Assembly (NCBI RefSeq): GCF_902168175.1
Contig: NZ_CABHOU010000103.1
Coordinates: forward strand, 64,545 to 128,544
Source: an uncultured Chitinophaga sp.
GTDB lineage: Bacteria > Bacteroidota > Bacteroidia > Chitinophagales > Chitinophagaceae
Length of the DNA: 64,000 bases
Direction of reading: 5' to 3'
The position numbers and the translations under genes are program-made. Of this stretch, positions 17,683 to 26,741 are shown piece after piece. Below the pieces are notes generated by a model. It worked only from the letters and a program-made list of their open reading frames with translations. It made no database searches and had not been told where the DNA came from. The first letter of the stretch is position 1. Each line of letters begins with the position of its first letter.

Positions 17683-18401
17683 GTACGATGTATAAATGTA
17701 TGATCGTGGAAGATGAACCCCTGGCCCGCCAGGTGCTGGAAAAGTACATCGATGGCCATCCCTGTCTCGAACTGGTGGCTGTTTGTAATGATGCACTGGA
17801 GGCCCAGCGCGTGTTGTTGCAGCAACCCGTGGCGCTGGTGTTCCTGGATATTAACCTGCCGCGACTGTCGGGCATCAGTTTCCTGAAGGGGCTGGTGCAA
17901 CCGCCCTGTATCGTATTCACCACCGCCTACGCCGAATACGCCGTAGAGGGCTTTGAACTGGATGCCGCCGATTATCTGTTAAAACCCTTCTCCTTCGAAC
18001 GTTTCCTGAAAGCTGTTAACAAAGCCATCGCCCGCCTGGACAATCGCCAGGCCCGCCCCAGTAATGACGTGCCGCCAGCGATCTTTATCCGTTCCGACAA
18101 AAAAGTGTACCGCCTTAATATTGAAGACATCCTCTACATCGAAGCGCTCGACGATTATGCTAAAGTGATGACCGGCCAGGCGCAGTATCTCGTGAACGAC
18201 ACACTTAAAAGTCTGAGCGAACAGTTGCCCGATACGCACTTCCTGCGTATCCATAAGAGTTACATCATCGCCAAAGAACGTATCGTATTTATTGAAGGCA
18301 ATTATGTAAGGGTGGGAGACAAGGACGTGCCGATCGGTGCATCTTACCGCGATGCCGTACAAGGGCTTATCGGGACCGATCAGCACAGGAAGAAAAAATA
18401 A
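17679..18401 (+). CDS. LytTR-family response regulator
   Basis: A 240-residue response regulator. The receiver domain carries the acidic pair in VEDEP, the phosphoacceptor Asp57 in FLDINLPRLSG and the switch lysine in LLKPFSF. The C-terminal LytTR DNA-binding domain (about 135-235) shows FIRSDKKVYRLNIEDILYIE, LKSLSEQLPDTHFLRIHKSY and the closing VPIGASYRDAV. It is coupled to the upstream LytS-type kinase through an ATGA overlap. LytTR regulators bind pairs of short direct repeats; the target promoters are not known here. The region ahead of the lipoproteins would be an obvious place to look for autoregulation. Confidence 0.94.
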   Translation: MSTMYKCMIVEDEPLARQVLEKYIDGHPCLELVAVCNDALEAQRVLLQQPVALVFLDINLPRLSGISFLKGLVQPPCIVFTTAYAEYAVEGFELDAADYLLKPFSFERFLKAVNKAIARLDNRQARPSNDVPPAIFIRSDKKVYRLNIEDILYIEALDDYAKVMTGQAQYLVNDTLKSLSEQLPDTHFLRIHKSYIIAKERIVFIEGNYVRVGDKDVPIGASYRDAVQGLIGTDQHRKKK

Positions 18402-18474
18402 TTAATGTGAGAAATTGTCAGTTTCACTTAAGATATTCTCACTGAACAAATATCTTGTGCTGATGTTTAATCAG

Positions 18475-18482
18475 TAAATTTG
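18475..18482 (+). promoter_or_regulatory. -7 element of the outer-membrane protein gene
   Basis: TAAATTTG matches TAnnTTTG exactly; a CTTG lies 17 bases upstream as a poor -33. The start codon at 18498 is about ten bases after the expected transcription start, and the in-frame TTG at 18480 lies inside the element, so it is rejected as start. Confidence 0.45.
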
Positions 18483-18497
18483 GTTAAGCAGTTACGT

Positions 18498-19931
18498 ATG
18501 ATCAGATATTGTTTACTCCTCGTGTCAGTTTGTGTTTTTAATGTTGTTAAATCTCAGGATACCCATTACTGGAACAGCCAGTACGGTGCCGGAGGCTTCT
18601 TTGTACCCGGTGCTGTAATAGCTGCCAATGGCGATAGTGGCGTATATTTTTATAACCCTGCACTGCTCGGCGGCTCTAAAATAGCTGCCATTTCGATGAA
18701 TACGGTGTTGTACCAGCATCAGGCTATCCGTATCAAAAACGGTGCGGGTAAAGGGTTTGATCTGAAGTCGGCCAGTAACGCTTCGGTGCCTAATATGTTA
18801 GCCGGCGGCCAGGCTATACCAGGCACAAGGGTTTCCGTAGCTTATGCGCTGATCCATACCCCCGGTATTCGTTTAGAAACTTCTCAGCGCCGCGATGATC
18901 AGTTCCAGGTACTCAATGACAGTTACAGTCCGGGCAACGAGTATTACGTTGGCCAATACCAGTTAGAGAACAGGGCAGGCGAAACGCGCGCGCAGATTGC
19001 CTGGGGATTAAAACTCGGCAAATATTGGTCGGCCGGACTGCTGCTCGAAGGAAATGTGTACAGCCAGCGTTATAGCCAGAACTACTCCGCCCGGGCCATT
19101 GTAAACCCAGGCGTGGTGGACTTTAAACTCGCCAGTACAGATGCTATCTATACGGTCGACTATCACCATATAGGCCTCAAGATCCGGCCGGGCCTCGCCT
19201 ACGACAACGGTCGTCATCACCTTGGACTTACTGCCGGTATGCCCATGATTCACGTAGGCGGATCTGCCATCCTGGTGAGCGATAATCTTATACAGGAACT
19301 GGTATTAACTACGCCGGATGAGCCGTTCAGCCTGCTGGCCAATACGAGGCAGGAAAAACTGAAGGTAAAATGGAGAACGCCGCTCAGTATAGCCGCCGGT
19401 TACATATACGATCTCCCGAAGGGAAAGCTGTATATCGCTGCCGAGCATTACGGCCGTATAAAGGAGTATAATATTATTACTCCCCGTAACGAGTACTTTA
19501 TCCGTCCCGATACCGCCGGCCTTAACACTTTTACCAGTGGCATATTGCGCCTGAAGGATGTGCGCAAAAGCGTGACGAACGTCGCCCTGGGCGTAAGTTT
19601 CAACGTACGTAAGGACCTGACCGGCTACATAAGCGGCCGCACCGACTTCTCTTTCTTCGACGAAAGCCTCTACCGCGACGATAGTGGGGTTGTTCCCTAC
19701 ACCGCCACCTGGAATAATTTCCACTTCCAGCTGGGGGCCAACAAACGCACCCGCCGCGCGAATATTAAAGCAGGCCTTGTGTTGACGTACGGACAAAAGA
19801 ACAATTTCCGTCAGGATATTAACTTCAGCAACCCCAGTGAATCGAACCAGTTACTGGGCGATGTGCAAAACGTAGCACAGGCCAGGCATATTACGGCCGG
19901 TTTCCTGTTATGTTACGTACACAATCTTTGA
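18498..19931 (+). CDS. Outer-membrane beta-barrel protein, OmpP1/FadL-like
   Basis: A 477-residue protein with a signal peptide (MIRYCLLLVSVCVFNVVKSQ) and repeated amphipathic beta strands rich in aromatic residues and Gly to the C-terminus, as expected of an outer-membrane barrel. The start of the mature part, GAGGFFVPGAVIAANGDSG followed by YNPALL, is the N-terminal hatch-like pattern of the OmpP1/FadL/TodX hydrophobic-substrate channels seen in Bacteroidota. It stands alone with its own promoter after the LytTR gene. The ligand is unknown; a fatty-acid or hydrophobic-compound channel is the family-based guess. Confidence 0.7.
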   Translation: MIRYCLLLVSVCVFNVVKSQDTHYWNSQYGAGGFFVPGAVIAANGDSGVYFYNPALLGGSKIAAISMNTVLYQHQAIRIKNGAGKGFDLKSASNASVPNMLAGGQAIPGTRVSVAYALIHTPGIRLETSQRRDDQFQVLNDSYSPGNEYYVGQYQLENRAGETRAQIAWGLKLGKYWSAGLLLEGNVYSQRYSQNYSARAIVNPGVVDFKLASTDAIYTVDYHHIGLKIRPGLAYDNGRHHLGLTAGMPMIHVGGSAILVSDNLIQELVLTTPDEPFSLLANTRQEKLKVKWRTPLSIAAGYIYDLPKGKLYIAAEHYGRIKEYNIITPRNEYFIRPDTAGLNTFTSGILRLKDVRKSVTNVALGVSFNVRKDLTGYISGRTDFSFFDESLYRDDSGVVPYTATWNNFHFQLGANKRTRRANIKAGLVLTYGQKNNFRQDINFSNPSESNQLLGDVQNVAQARHITAGFLLCYVHNL

Positions 19932-20034
19932 TGACCGCGGTTTTCGGGGAGAACATGAGTTTCGTCAGGTGATGTGGTAAGTTGACCGTACACAGAACAT
20001 GACTTTGCTCATTCCCGGGTAAGTGGCACGGTGG

Positions 20035-20042
20035 TAATTTTG
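20035..20042 (+). promoter_or_regulatory. -7 element of the CoA-transferase gene
   Basis: TAATTTTG matches the Bacteroidota -7 consensus. No TTTG lies at the normal distance (nearest is 27 bases upstream). It places transcription start near 20049, so translation starts at ATG 20064 and not at the in-frame GTG 20031. Confidence 0.4.
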
Positions 20043-20063
20043 CAAAGGAATAAAATACACAAT

Positions 20064-21551
20064 ATGAACAGGATTAAAGCGGAACAGCTACAGCAGAAGG
20101 TGATGGATGCAAAAGACGCGGCTTTGTTGTTTAAGAACGGAATGGTAGTTGGTACCAGTGGCTTTACAAAGTCCGGCGACAGTAAAGCCGTATTACCCGC
20201 ACTGGCCGAACGGGCGGCCGTAGATGGTATTAAGATCACGCTGATTACCGGTGCTTCCCTTGGGCAGGACACCGATGCAAAACTGGCCTCCGCAGGCGCC
20301 CTGTCTAAACGTATGCCTTTCCAGTCGGACCCTGTATTACGCAAACATATCAACAGCGGAGAGGTGCTTTTTATTGATCAGCACCTAAGTGAATCAGTAG
20401 AGCTGTTACACAGCCACTATATTCCTAAACTGGATATTGCAGTAATTGAGGCCGCTCTCATTACCGAAGATGGTAGCATTGTTCCCACCACCTCGGTCGG
20501 TAACTCTGTGTCCTTTGCTGCCATGGCCGAAAAAGTAATTATCGAGATAAATACCCTGGTGCCCGAAGATATCCAGGGCATACATGATATCTTCCTGCCA
20601 GCCGACTATCCGCACCGTAACAGTATTCCTGTTAATACGCCCGATGCCCGTATAGGACGCACTACGATCCCCCTAAACCCGGATAAGATCGCCGCGATCG
20701 TATACACGGCAGTACAGGATAGTCCTGCGGACATTGTAGCCCCCGATGCCAAAACAATGGCCATCGCCGGCCACCTCGTAGGCTTTTTTGAAAGCGAAGT
20801 AACATCTGGCCGTCTTACCCCATCGTTGCTGCCTATACAGGCAGGGATTGGCAAAGTGGCTAATGCGGTGCTGACAGGCCTGCAGCATGGCGGCTTTCAC
20901 GACCTTACCATGTACTCAGAAGTACTACAGGATAGCACTTTCGACTTAATAGACGCCGGTAAACTCAACTTCGCATCTGGTTCTTCCATTACCGTATCCG
21001 CCGCGTGTTACGACCGCGTGATCGGTAACCTGGATAAATACCGTGATAAAATGGTATTACGCCCGCAGAACATCAGTAATGCCCCCGGCGTGATCAGGCG
21101 GCTTGGCATCATCGCCATCAACACCGCCATCGAGTTTGATATTTACGGCAACGTGAACTCTACGCACATTGGCGGCACCCATATCATGAACGGTATTGGT
21201 GGTTCAGGCGACTTCGCCCGTAACGCGTACCTAAGTATCTTCGTGACACAGGCCGCATCCAAAAACGATGTTATTTCACACGTACTCCCCATGGTCTCAC
21301 ACGTTGACCATAACGAACACGATGTAGATATCCTTGTTACCGACTACGGGCTCGCCGATTTAAGAGGCATGGCACCACGCGAGCGCGCGCAAACCATCAT
21401 CAGTAACTGCGTTCACCCCGACTACCGGCCCGCACTGCAGGATTACTTCGACAGGGCCTGCGCGCAACGTGGCGGGCAAACGCCGCATATATTGGAAGAG
21501 GCGTTCAGCTGGCATGTGGGGTTAAGGGAGAAGGGAACAATGAAGGGGTAG
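20064..21551 (+). CDS. Acetyl-CoA hydrolase/succinyl-CoA:acetate CoA-transferase family
   Basis: A 495-residue class I CoA-transferase of the acetyl-CoA hydrolase family, moving CoA between succinyl-CoA or another acyl-CoA and acetate. The N-terminal domain shows GMVVGTSGFTKSGDSKAVLP, and the C-terminal domain the conserved NSTHIGGTHIMNGIGGSGDF active-region. The catalytic glutamate expected before this (in the segment IAINTAIEFDIYGNVNS) is present. The length and domain order match SCACT/AarC-type enzymes that support acetate metabolism or close the TCA cycle. It is monocistronic. Confidence 0.9.
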   Translation: MNRIKAEQLQQKVMDAKDAALLFKNGMVVGTSGFTKSGDSKAVLPALAERAAVDGIKITLITGASLGQDTDAKLASAGALSKRMPFQSDPVLRKHINSGEVLFIDQHLSESVELLHSHYIPKLDIAVIEAALITEDGSIVPTTSVGNSVSFAAMAEKVIIEINTLVPEDIQGIHDIFLPADYPHRNSIPVNTPDARIGRTTIPLNPDKIAAIVYTAVQDSPADIVAPDAKTMAIAGHLVGFFESEVTSGRLTPSLLPIQAGIGKVANAVLTGLQHGGFHDLTMYSEVLQDSTFDLIDAGKLNFASGSSITVSAACYDRVIGNLDKYRDKMVLRPQNISNAPGVIRRLGIIAINTAIEFDIYGNVNSTHIGGTHIMNGIGGSGDFARNAYLSIFVTQAASKNDVISHVLPMVSHVDHNEHDVDILVTDYGLADLRGMAPRERAQTIISNCVHPDYRPALQDYFDRACAQRGGQTPHILEEAFSWHVGLREKGTMKG

Positions 21552-21860
21552 GCATTATCCTACGCCGTATTGTTTTTGCTAACAATAGCCTCATATGGTT
21601 GCCGGAGTCTGTCCGGCGCCATAAAACTCCCCGTGCTTTGGCATAATGAACATATTCGTGCGTTATGGCGACGGCTGGCAGAGTGTAATAAGGCCCTAAG
21701 CATTACTGAATACCCAATATCGTTTTCGCCAACGAGTGCCATTGGGTTTGGTTTTATGCTTAGAGACCGGCAGGGGACTTTATCAAAATATTTCTATATT
21801 TAACCCGGCATTGCCTATGCTGTAACTGTATTTCATAACCTCAATATCCGCTTGTTCCCA

Positions 21861-22928
21861 ATGGAAACAACAACTGTTGCCCCTGTGGCCATACCCCGTA
21901 AAGCTGTGTTAAAACAGTTAAAGGCTGATCTTATCGGTAAAGATTCACACCGTGGCATTACGCTAACCTACGCCTGGCTTGCCAACCAGATGGGACACCT
22001 GTCGCTGGGGTTTATTCCTGTTATTATACTGTTCATCTTTCTTTCGAGGGAAATGGCAAAAGAGCGGGCGGCTTTATGGTCGGCCGGCATTATTGCGTCC
22101 GTATGGGTGTTGTTCGAAGCCTATAATTTCCTCGGGCCATTGCTGATGAAGAAGCCATCGTCCAGTAAGCGGATGTTCCTGCCCAAAGGCAGCAAATATA
22201 CCTTTGCACCTGCCTGGGGCAACATTGCGTTCGATACCATTACCGACGTTATCTTCTTCAGTTTTGGTGCATTTGCCGCCAGCCTGTGTTGCGTTTATAC
22301 ACAAAGTGCGATGATCGTGCTGATGCTGTTGCTCGCATTATTGATATACCCCGCCAGTTATTGGTACATGACCAAAATGTACCTGCAGTTGCCTCAGTAT
22401 CCTTTCCAGTTCCGCTTAAGCCAGTGGGAAATGGGTATTACCGAGGAGAATAGGCAGGTGGTGAGAGATTTTATGGATAATAGCGGCCCATGTAAACACC
22501 TGCTGGTATTTGGCGCTAAGGGAACCGGTAAAACAACGCTGAGCGTGGGTATTGCTACAGAGATGTCGATAAAACGCCACGCAGCCGTATATCTTACCGC
22601 CATGAAGTTATATTGTATGTTCTTCGACGGCCCTGCTGGCAATCTCGATGAAATATGGAACTGGCGTAACGCTTCCGTGCTGGTTATCGACGATATTAAT
22701 CCCGGCAGCCCCATAGAGCCCGACATCATCAGTCCAAAAACTTTTTTGCATATGGTGGACACTTTTGCCCATAACGAAACAAACCGCCAGGCGCTGAAGT
22801 CGCGCAAGGTGATATGGGTATTGGGCAATAGCGTACCCAAAGAAAAGGATGAGGAACGTTGGGAAAATATGCTGGAAAAGATAGGCGTTCAAAAAGAACA
22901 CATCCTTTCCGTTAACCTCTCGGCTTAA
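21861..22928 (+). CDS. Membrane-anchored P-loop ATPase of unknown function
   Basis: A 355-residue protein joining an N-terminal membrane domain to a C-terminal nucleotide-binding domain. Four hydrophobic segments lie at about 38-62, 72-94, 127-148 and 150-168. The ATPase domain has a Walker A GAKGTGKTT (218-226), a Walker B VLVIDD (273-278) and an asparagine-containing IWVLGNSVP after it that may be sensor 1, a layout like DnaA/IstB-type AAA+ modules. An arginine finger cannot be placed. I do not recognise the family. The start is ATG 21861; the TTG three codons upstream is less likely. It stands alone and its stop is two bases from the stop of the convergent PAS-LuxR gene. Confidence 0.75.
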   Translation: METTTVAPVAIPRKAVLKQLKADLIGKDSHRGITLTYAWLANQMGHLSLGFIPVIILFIFLSREMAKERAALWSAGIIASVWVLFEAYNFLGPLLMKKPSSSKRMFLPKGSKYTFAPAWGNIAFDTITDVIFFSFGAFAASLCCVYTQSAMIVLMLLLALLIYPASYWYMTKMYLQLPQYPFQFRLSQWEMGITEENRQVVRDFMDNSGPCKHLLVFGAKGTGKTTLSVGIATEMSIKRHAAVYLTAMKLYCMFFDGPAGNLDEIWNWRNASVLVIDDINPGSPIEPDIISPKTFLHMVDTFAHNETNRQALKSRKVIWVLGNSVPKEKDEERWENMLEKIGVQKEHILSVNLSA

Positions 22929-22930
22929 TG

Positions 22931-23668
22931 TTAAGGTAAAATATGGTTATCGTACGCGAAGCTGATCAGGTGCGTCAGACTTTTCAGGTCGAAGCGTTTA
23001 TATAGTGGAAAGATGCGTTTCTCGATGGCCGACTGCGACACGTTCAGGATAGCGCCTATCTCTTTAAAAGAATAACCTTTTGACAGCATTTCGAGCGCTT
23101 CCTTTTCTTTGCCGGAGATGGCATGGTAGCTGAACAACTGTTTATTCAACTCCTCCTCGAACATCGATTTGTCGGGCCCGTAAGCCTCGTAACGCATGAT
23201 GCTGCCCAGTTTCAGGCTGCGGTTAATCTGCGAGCGGCCGATAATAGCCGTCATATGCCCATTTTCAGCGCTAAACACGCCCACCTTCACGATCAGCGGG
23301 ATGTGGGTGCCATTTTTATGGATTTTCTTTAATTCGATCGTAAAACTATACTTCTCCAGTTCTTCCCGCTTTTGCTGGATAAACATCAATGCCTTGTCGT
23401 TCAGTTCGTGGGAGAAGGGGGCGTATTCCGGAGAGGTAGTACTCACGATCGTCATCATGTTCACCTCCGAATCCTTATAGCCCAGTACCTCTTCCCAGCC
23501 ATCGGCATAGATCATCCTGTTCTCTTTAAAGGAGTAGATGTACACTGCTTCGTCCGGGAACCTTGGGATGGTTTCACGGAAGTGTTGTGCCTGTTCGCTT
23601 TCGAGGTCGGCAGGGATATCAGTGATCAGAGATTTGGAATAACTACCATAAGTTGGTTCGGGGCACAT
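22931..23668 (-). CDS. PAS-LuxR transcription regulator
   Basis: A 245-residue regulator. Residues about 35-150 form a PAS-like sensor (DEAVYIYSFKENRMIYADGWEEVLGY opening, in two parts, then KKIHKNGTHIPLIVKVGVFSAENGH). The C-terminal 65 residues are a LuxR helix-turn-helix with the family pattern ISGKEKEALEMLSKGYSFKE and IGAILNVSQSAIEKRI. There is no membrane segment, so it is a cytoplasmic one-component regulator or responds through a partner. This architecture occurs in many copies in Chitinophaga-like genomes. It converges on the ATPase gene with a two-base gap. Signal and targets are unknown. Confidence 0.85.
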   Translation of the reverse strand: MCPEPTYGSYSKSLITDIPADLESEQAQHFRETIPRFPDEAVYIYSFKENRMIYADGWEEVLGYKDSEVNMMTIVSTTSPEYAPFSHELNDKALMFIQQKREELEKYSFTIELKKIHKNGTHIPLIVKVGVFSAENGHMTAIIGRSQINRSLKLGSIMRYEAYGPDKSMFEEELNKQLFSYHAISGKEKEALEMLSKGYSFKEIGAILNVSQSAIEKRIFPLYKRFDLKSLTHLISFAYDNHILP

Positions 23669-24228
23669 CCTTTTTTTTCATAAAGCTAAAAAAAATATCC
23701 AACCTGCGGAATTACGCAGTTGACACGCCTTGTTTGATGTGTTATTTTTGTTGCCGAAATGAAACGGTTTATGCTTGAGCCGTCAATTTAGCAAAAGACA
23801 AAAAAACGAACTATATGTGATGGGATAGCCGTACGGTGTGGTATTGAGGCAGTGTTTACATCCCGGTAACGTAACTTATAATTCTTGAATGTTTCGGATT
23901 CCATTTGCTTAAGCGTAACCCCAAAAAAATCTTTTACGCTTTCCTGGACCGCCGTCTAACACCTGCTGTTTATTCCTTATGCCCGTTTTGGTGTTGCTGT
24001 GAGCGGCAGGCCATGTTCGCTTACAGCACCCCGGACGGAGTGTTATAATAGCCATGTCAGTTGTTTTTGATAGAAGTTGGCAGAAATGTATTCGGCCTTT
24101 CTCCAATGTTCGCAGTATCCGGCGTATTTAGCTTTAGTTACAGTCGGTTATATGAAAAAAGGGCCACCAATTCATCTGTAAGCCCTTTTAGCCCCAAAAA
24201 AGAAGGCCAGTGGTATTTACTCACTGGG

Positions 24229-24260
24229 CGGGACAGTCCACATGGATTGTCCCGTTTTTT
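24229..24260 (+). terminator. Strong intrinsic terminator without an assigned gene
   Basis: An 11-bp stem CGGGACAGTCC/GGATTGTCCCG with one G-T pair and a four-base loop, followed by six T. On the plus strand no protein gene ends upstream; on the minus strand there is no T-run. It suggests a plus-strand transcript from the gene-free region. Confidence 0.65.
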
Positions 24261-24273
24261 ATGATAGCACTGT

Positions 24274-24291
24274 AAACCGGAATCGGTTTTT
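24274..24291 (+). terminator. Short terminator-like hairpin
   Basis: Stem AACCG/CGGTT with loop GAAT and a following T-run; it could be a second terminator behind the one at 24229-24260 or part of the 3' region of the minus-strand thioredoxin gene. Confidence 0.4.
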
Positions 24292-24369
24292 TAATTGAGT
24301 GTTGTAAACCCGTGCGGCAAAACGGGGAGGGGTTTGAATGGGTGGCAGAAAGTTTGTGACGCCGTAAAG

Positions 24370-24666
24370 TCAGGCGTGCTGGCGGATCAGCTGTTCCAAT
24401 TGGTGCGCCGGTATTACACCCGACTGACGCCAGAGTATCCTGCCCTGTTTAAACAGGATAAGCGTTGGTACACCCTGTACCTGGTAAGCCTGTGCCACCC
24501 CAGGGTTTTTATCCACATCTATTTTAATGATCGTAGCATCGTCGCCCACACCCTTCTTCAGTTCTTCCAGGATAGGCGACATGGTTTTACACGGCCCGCA
24601 CCAGGTAGCGAAAAAATCGACCAGTACGGGTTTATTGCTATGGATAATCTCTGAGAACGTTGCCAT
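24370..24666 (-). CDS. trxA: Thioredoxin
   Basis: A 98-residue cytoplasmic thioredoxin that reduces protein disulfides using electrons from thioredoxin reductase. It has the redox motif WCGPC, the cis-proline loop QGVPTLILF and the strand IIKIDVDKNPGVA, at the normal length of about 100-110 residues. There is no signal peptide. It stands alone with a gene-free region downstream and an ECF sigma gene diverging upstream. Confidence 0.95.
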   Translation of the reverse strand: MATFSEIIHSNKPVLVDFFATWCGPCKTMSPILEELKKGVGDDATIIKIDVDKNPGVAQAYQVQGVPTLILFKQGRILWRQSGVIPAHQLEQLIRQHA

Positions 24667-24880
24667 AATTGACTTTTATAAATCTTTCCAAGAATAATGC
24701 CTGAAAGGTAAAGGTAGGCTATTCCGGGTTCAAACACTTTACAGGACTCATGAACGCGGGCGTTGTGATGGTGATCAGGCCGGCCGCTGCGAATTATCCC
24801 CACAACCTACCTATCATCTTTTTCGCTACTTTTAACCCATACCAATCAACCAAACAAGCGCTATAAGCGCCCAACCAGGA

Positions 24881-25477
24881 ATGCAACATCCGGATACAGA
24901 GCATGAACTGCTGCAACGAGCGGCGGCGGGCGAGCAGCAGGCCTTCAGCGAACTATATCATTTATATGCCAGGCATGTGTATGGCTTGTCCCTTCGTGTG
25001 GTGAAATCGCCCGAAATGGCGCAAGACCTCACGCAGGAAATCTTTGTGAAAATATGGCTGAAGCGGGAACAACTGGCCGGCGTACTGCAATTCCGGCCCT
25101 GGCTGAATACGATTACCAAAAATGCAGCCCGCGATTATCTTCGTAAAAAGGTGCTGGCACCGGAAAACGAAACGTACCTGGTTGATTTTTTTGCGGATGA
25201 AACACCAACGGCGGAAGAGCGCATCGCCCTTAAACAGTTGCAAACAGCAGTAAATGAGGCGGTAAACCAGCTTTCTCCGCAACTTAAAACGGCCTTCATG
25301 CTGAGCCGCTTCCAGGGACTAACACACCAGGAAATTGCGGCACAAATGAATATTACGCCTACTACATCTAAAAGTCACCTCGTTCGGGCCCTGGCCATTA
25401 TCCGTAAATACCTGGCGGAACACTACCCGGACGTGGCCATGGTGGCTTGTTTGTTTCTTACACCCCTGTTTATTTAA
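24881..25477 (+). CDS. ECF RNA polymerase sigma factor, FecI-like Bacteroidota type
   Basis: A 198-residue extracytoplasmic-function sigma factor. Region 2 shows YARHVYGLSLRVVKSPEMAQ followed by DLTQEIFVKIW; region 4 shows LSPQLKTAFMLSRFQGLTHQ and EIAAQMNITPTTSKSHLVRA. This sub-family (sigma-70, Bacteroidetes type) works with FecR anti-sigma factors and TonB-linked receptors of the SusC type, and the next genes are FecR and SusC, so it is the switch of this uptake locus. A short hydrophobic C-terminus (VAMVACLFLTPLFI) is a little unusual. FecR starts 79 bases downstream. Confidence 0.93.
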   Translation: MQHPDTEHELLQRAAAGEQQAFSELYHLYARHVYGLSLRVVKSPEMAQDLTQEIFVKIWLKREQLAGVLQFRPWLNTITKNAARDYLRKKVLAPENETYLVDFFADETPTAEERIALKQLQTAVNEAVNQLSPQLKTAFMLSRFQGLTHQEIAAQMNITPTTSKSHLVRALAIIRKYLAEHYPDVAMVACLFLTPLFI

Positions 25478-25556
25478 GTTTTTTTTCAAAACCATGCATT
25501 ACCCCTGCATTTAATTTCGTCCATATATAAGCAAGGGGTCGTATAATCACCTGCCA

Positions 25557-26693
25557 ATGTCTGAAATGGATTTTACACAATTATTTTCAAAGTACCTGGA
25601 TGAAACCATGACGCCGGAAGAATTCCGGCAGTGGAAGGAAATGCTGGAAGAAGAAGGGAACCAGGAGAAACTGGACAATATGCTGGCAGCGCTGGCTGCT
25701 GAAGATCAGTCGGCCTATGGTGCCGAAGCACCGGTTGACCAGATGTTCCGTCATATTATGGCGCAAACCAAAACGGGTAAAGTAGTATCACTTTATCGCC
25801 GGAAATGGTGGGCGGCTGCTGCAGTTGTACTGCTGGCAGGCGGTATTGCATTGTTTATGTGGACGCAGGATAAAACGCCGGTGCAAAACACCCTGGCCTA
25901 CGATGTGGCGCCGGGGTCCGACAAAGCACTCCTTACCCTGGCCGACGGATCGGTGGTAGCGCTTGATAGTGCCAGTCACCGGGAACTACAGCAGGGTAGT
26001 ACGGCCGTACAGCAGTCCGGCGGCAAATTGAAGTACGCCGCTAAAGGCACAGAAGAAACAGCGGTGTTCAATACACTTACCACGCCGCGTGGCGGACAGT
26101 TCGACCTGGTACTGCCCGACGGTACAGAGGTCTGGCTGAATGCAGCTTCCTCTATCCGTTATCCTACTTCCTTTAATGGGAAAGAAAGGGTAGTGGAAGT
26201 CAGCGGGGAAGTGTATCTCGAAGTGGCGAAGAATGCGGGGCAGCCATTCAGGGTAAAAATAAAAGGGAAGGCAGATGTGGAAGTACTGGGTACCCATTTT
26301 AATGTAAACGCTTACCCGGATGAGCCGGTGGCTAAAACAACGCTGCTGGAAGGTCGTATTAAAGTGGGAGAAGCATTGCTGCAACCCGGCCAGCAGGCAC
26401 AATATGCTGCAAACGATGTGAAGGTAACAAACGATGCCGACCTGCAGTCGGTAATGGCCTGGCGTAACGGCCTGTTCGACTTCGAAGGACTGCCACTGCG
26501 TGAAGTAATGCGCCAGTTAGCGCGCTGGTACGATATAGAAGTGGAATACGAAGGGAATGTGCCGGATATCACTTTCGGTGGTAAAATGCTCCGTAACATT
26601 AATTTATCGCAGTTGTTAAAAGTACTGGAAGATGCAGAAGTGCCTTTCCGTTTGGAAGCTGGCCGCAAACTGGTGATCAGCGAAAGAAAATAG
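25557..26693 (+). CDS. FecR-family anti-sigma factor
   Basis: A 378-residue inner-membrane anti-sigma factor. The cytoplasmic N-terminus (about 1-80) would bind the sigma factor, a single transmembrane segment lies at about 83-100 (WWAAAAVVLLAGGIALFMW), and the periplasmic FecR domain (about 115-300, with TTPRGGQFDLVLPDGTEVWL and VSGEVYLEVAK) is followed by a C-terminal secretin-like short domain (EGLPLREVMRQLARWYDI). In the family model the SusC receptor's N-terminal STN domain signals through this periplasmic part. It follows the sigma gene; a strong hairpin separates it from susC. Confidence 0.94.
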   Translation: MSEMDFTQLFSKYLDETMTPEEFRQWKEMLEEEGNQEKLDNMLAALAAEDQSAYGAEAPVDQMFRHIMAQTKTGKVVSLYRRKWWAAAAVVLLAGGIALFMWTQDKTPVQNTLAYDVAPGSDKALLTLADGSVVALDSASHRELQQGSTAVQQSGGKLKYAAKGTEETAVFNTLTTPRGGQFDLVLPDGTEVWLNAASSIRYPTSFNGKERVVEVSGEVYLEVAKNAGQPFRVKIKGKADVEVLGTHFNVNAYPDEPVAKTTLLEGRIKVGEALLQPGQQAQYAANDVKVTNDADLQSVMAWRNGLFDFEGLPLREVMRQLARWYDIEVEYEGNVPDITFGGKMLRNINLSQLLKVLEDAEVPFRLEAGRKLVISERK

Positions 26694-26741
26694 TCGTCAG
26701 CTTTGGAATCAACAAATACATAAACGCCTTTTAAAAAAGAA

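Larger units (their letters stand above)
23669..24369. other. Long gene-free region with hairpins
   Basis: About 700 bases with no convincing gene. It holds an imperfect stem at 23991-24030 (GCTGTGAGCG pairing with CGCTTACAGC), an AAAAGGGC/GCCCTTTT pair at about 24156-24189, and strong terminator-like hairpins at 24229-24260 and 24274-24291. It may encode a small RNA on the plus strand, or simply be a dense terminator region plus a leader for the minus-strand regulator. Short open frames over it (for instance on the minus strand at 23909-24106) lack family character. Confidence 0.4.

Noticed and set aside
23909..24106. 65-codon minus-strand frame in the gene-free region
   Set aside because: Cys/Arg/Lys-rich with no domain; it lies over a structured non-coding stretch.
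24722..24745. tRNA-like GGTTCAAAC
   Set aside because: It resembles a T-loop, but no acceptor stem, anticodon stem or CCA context could be folded around it.
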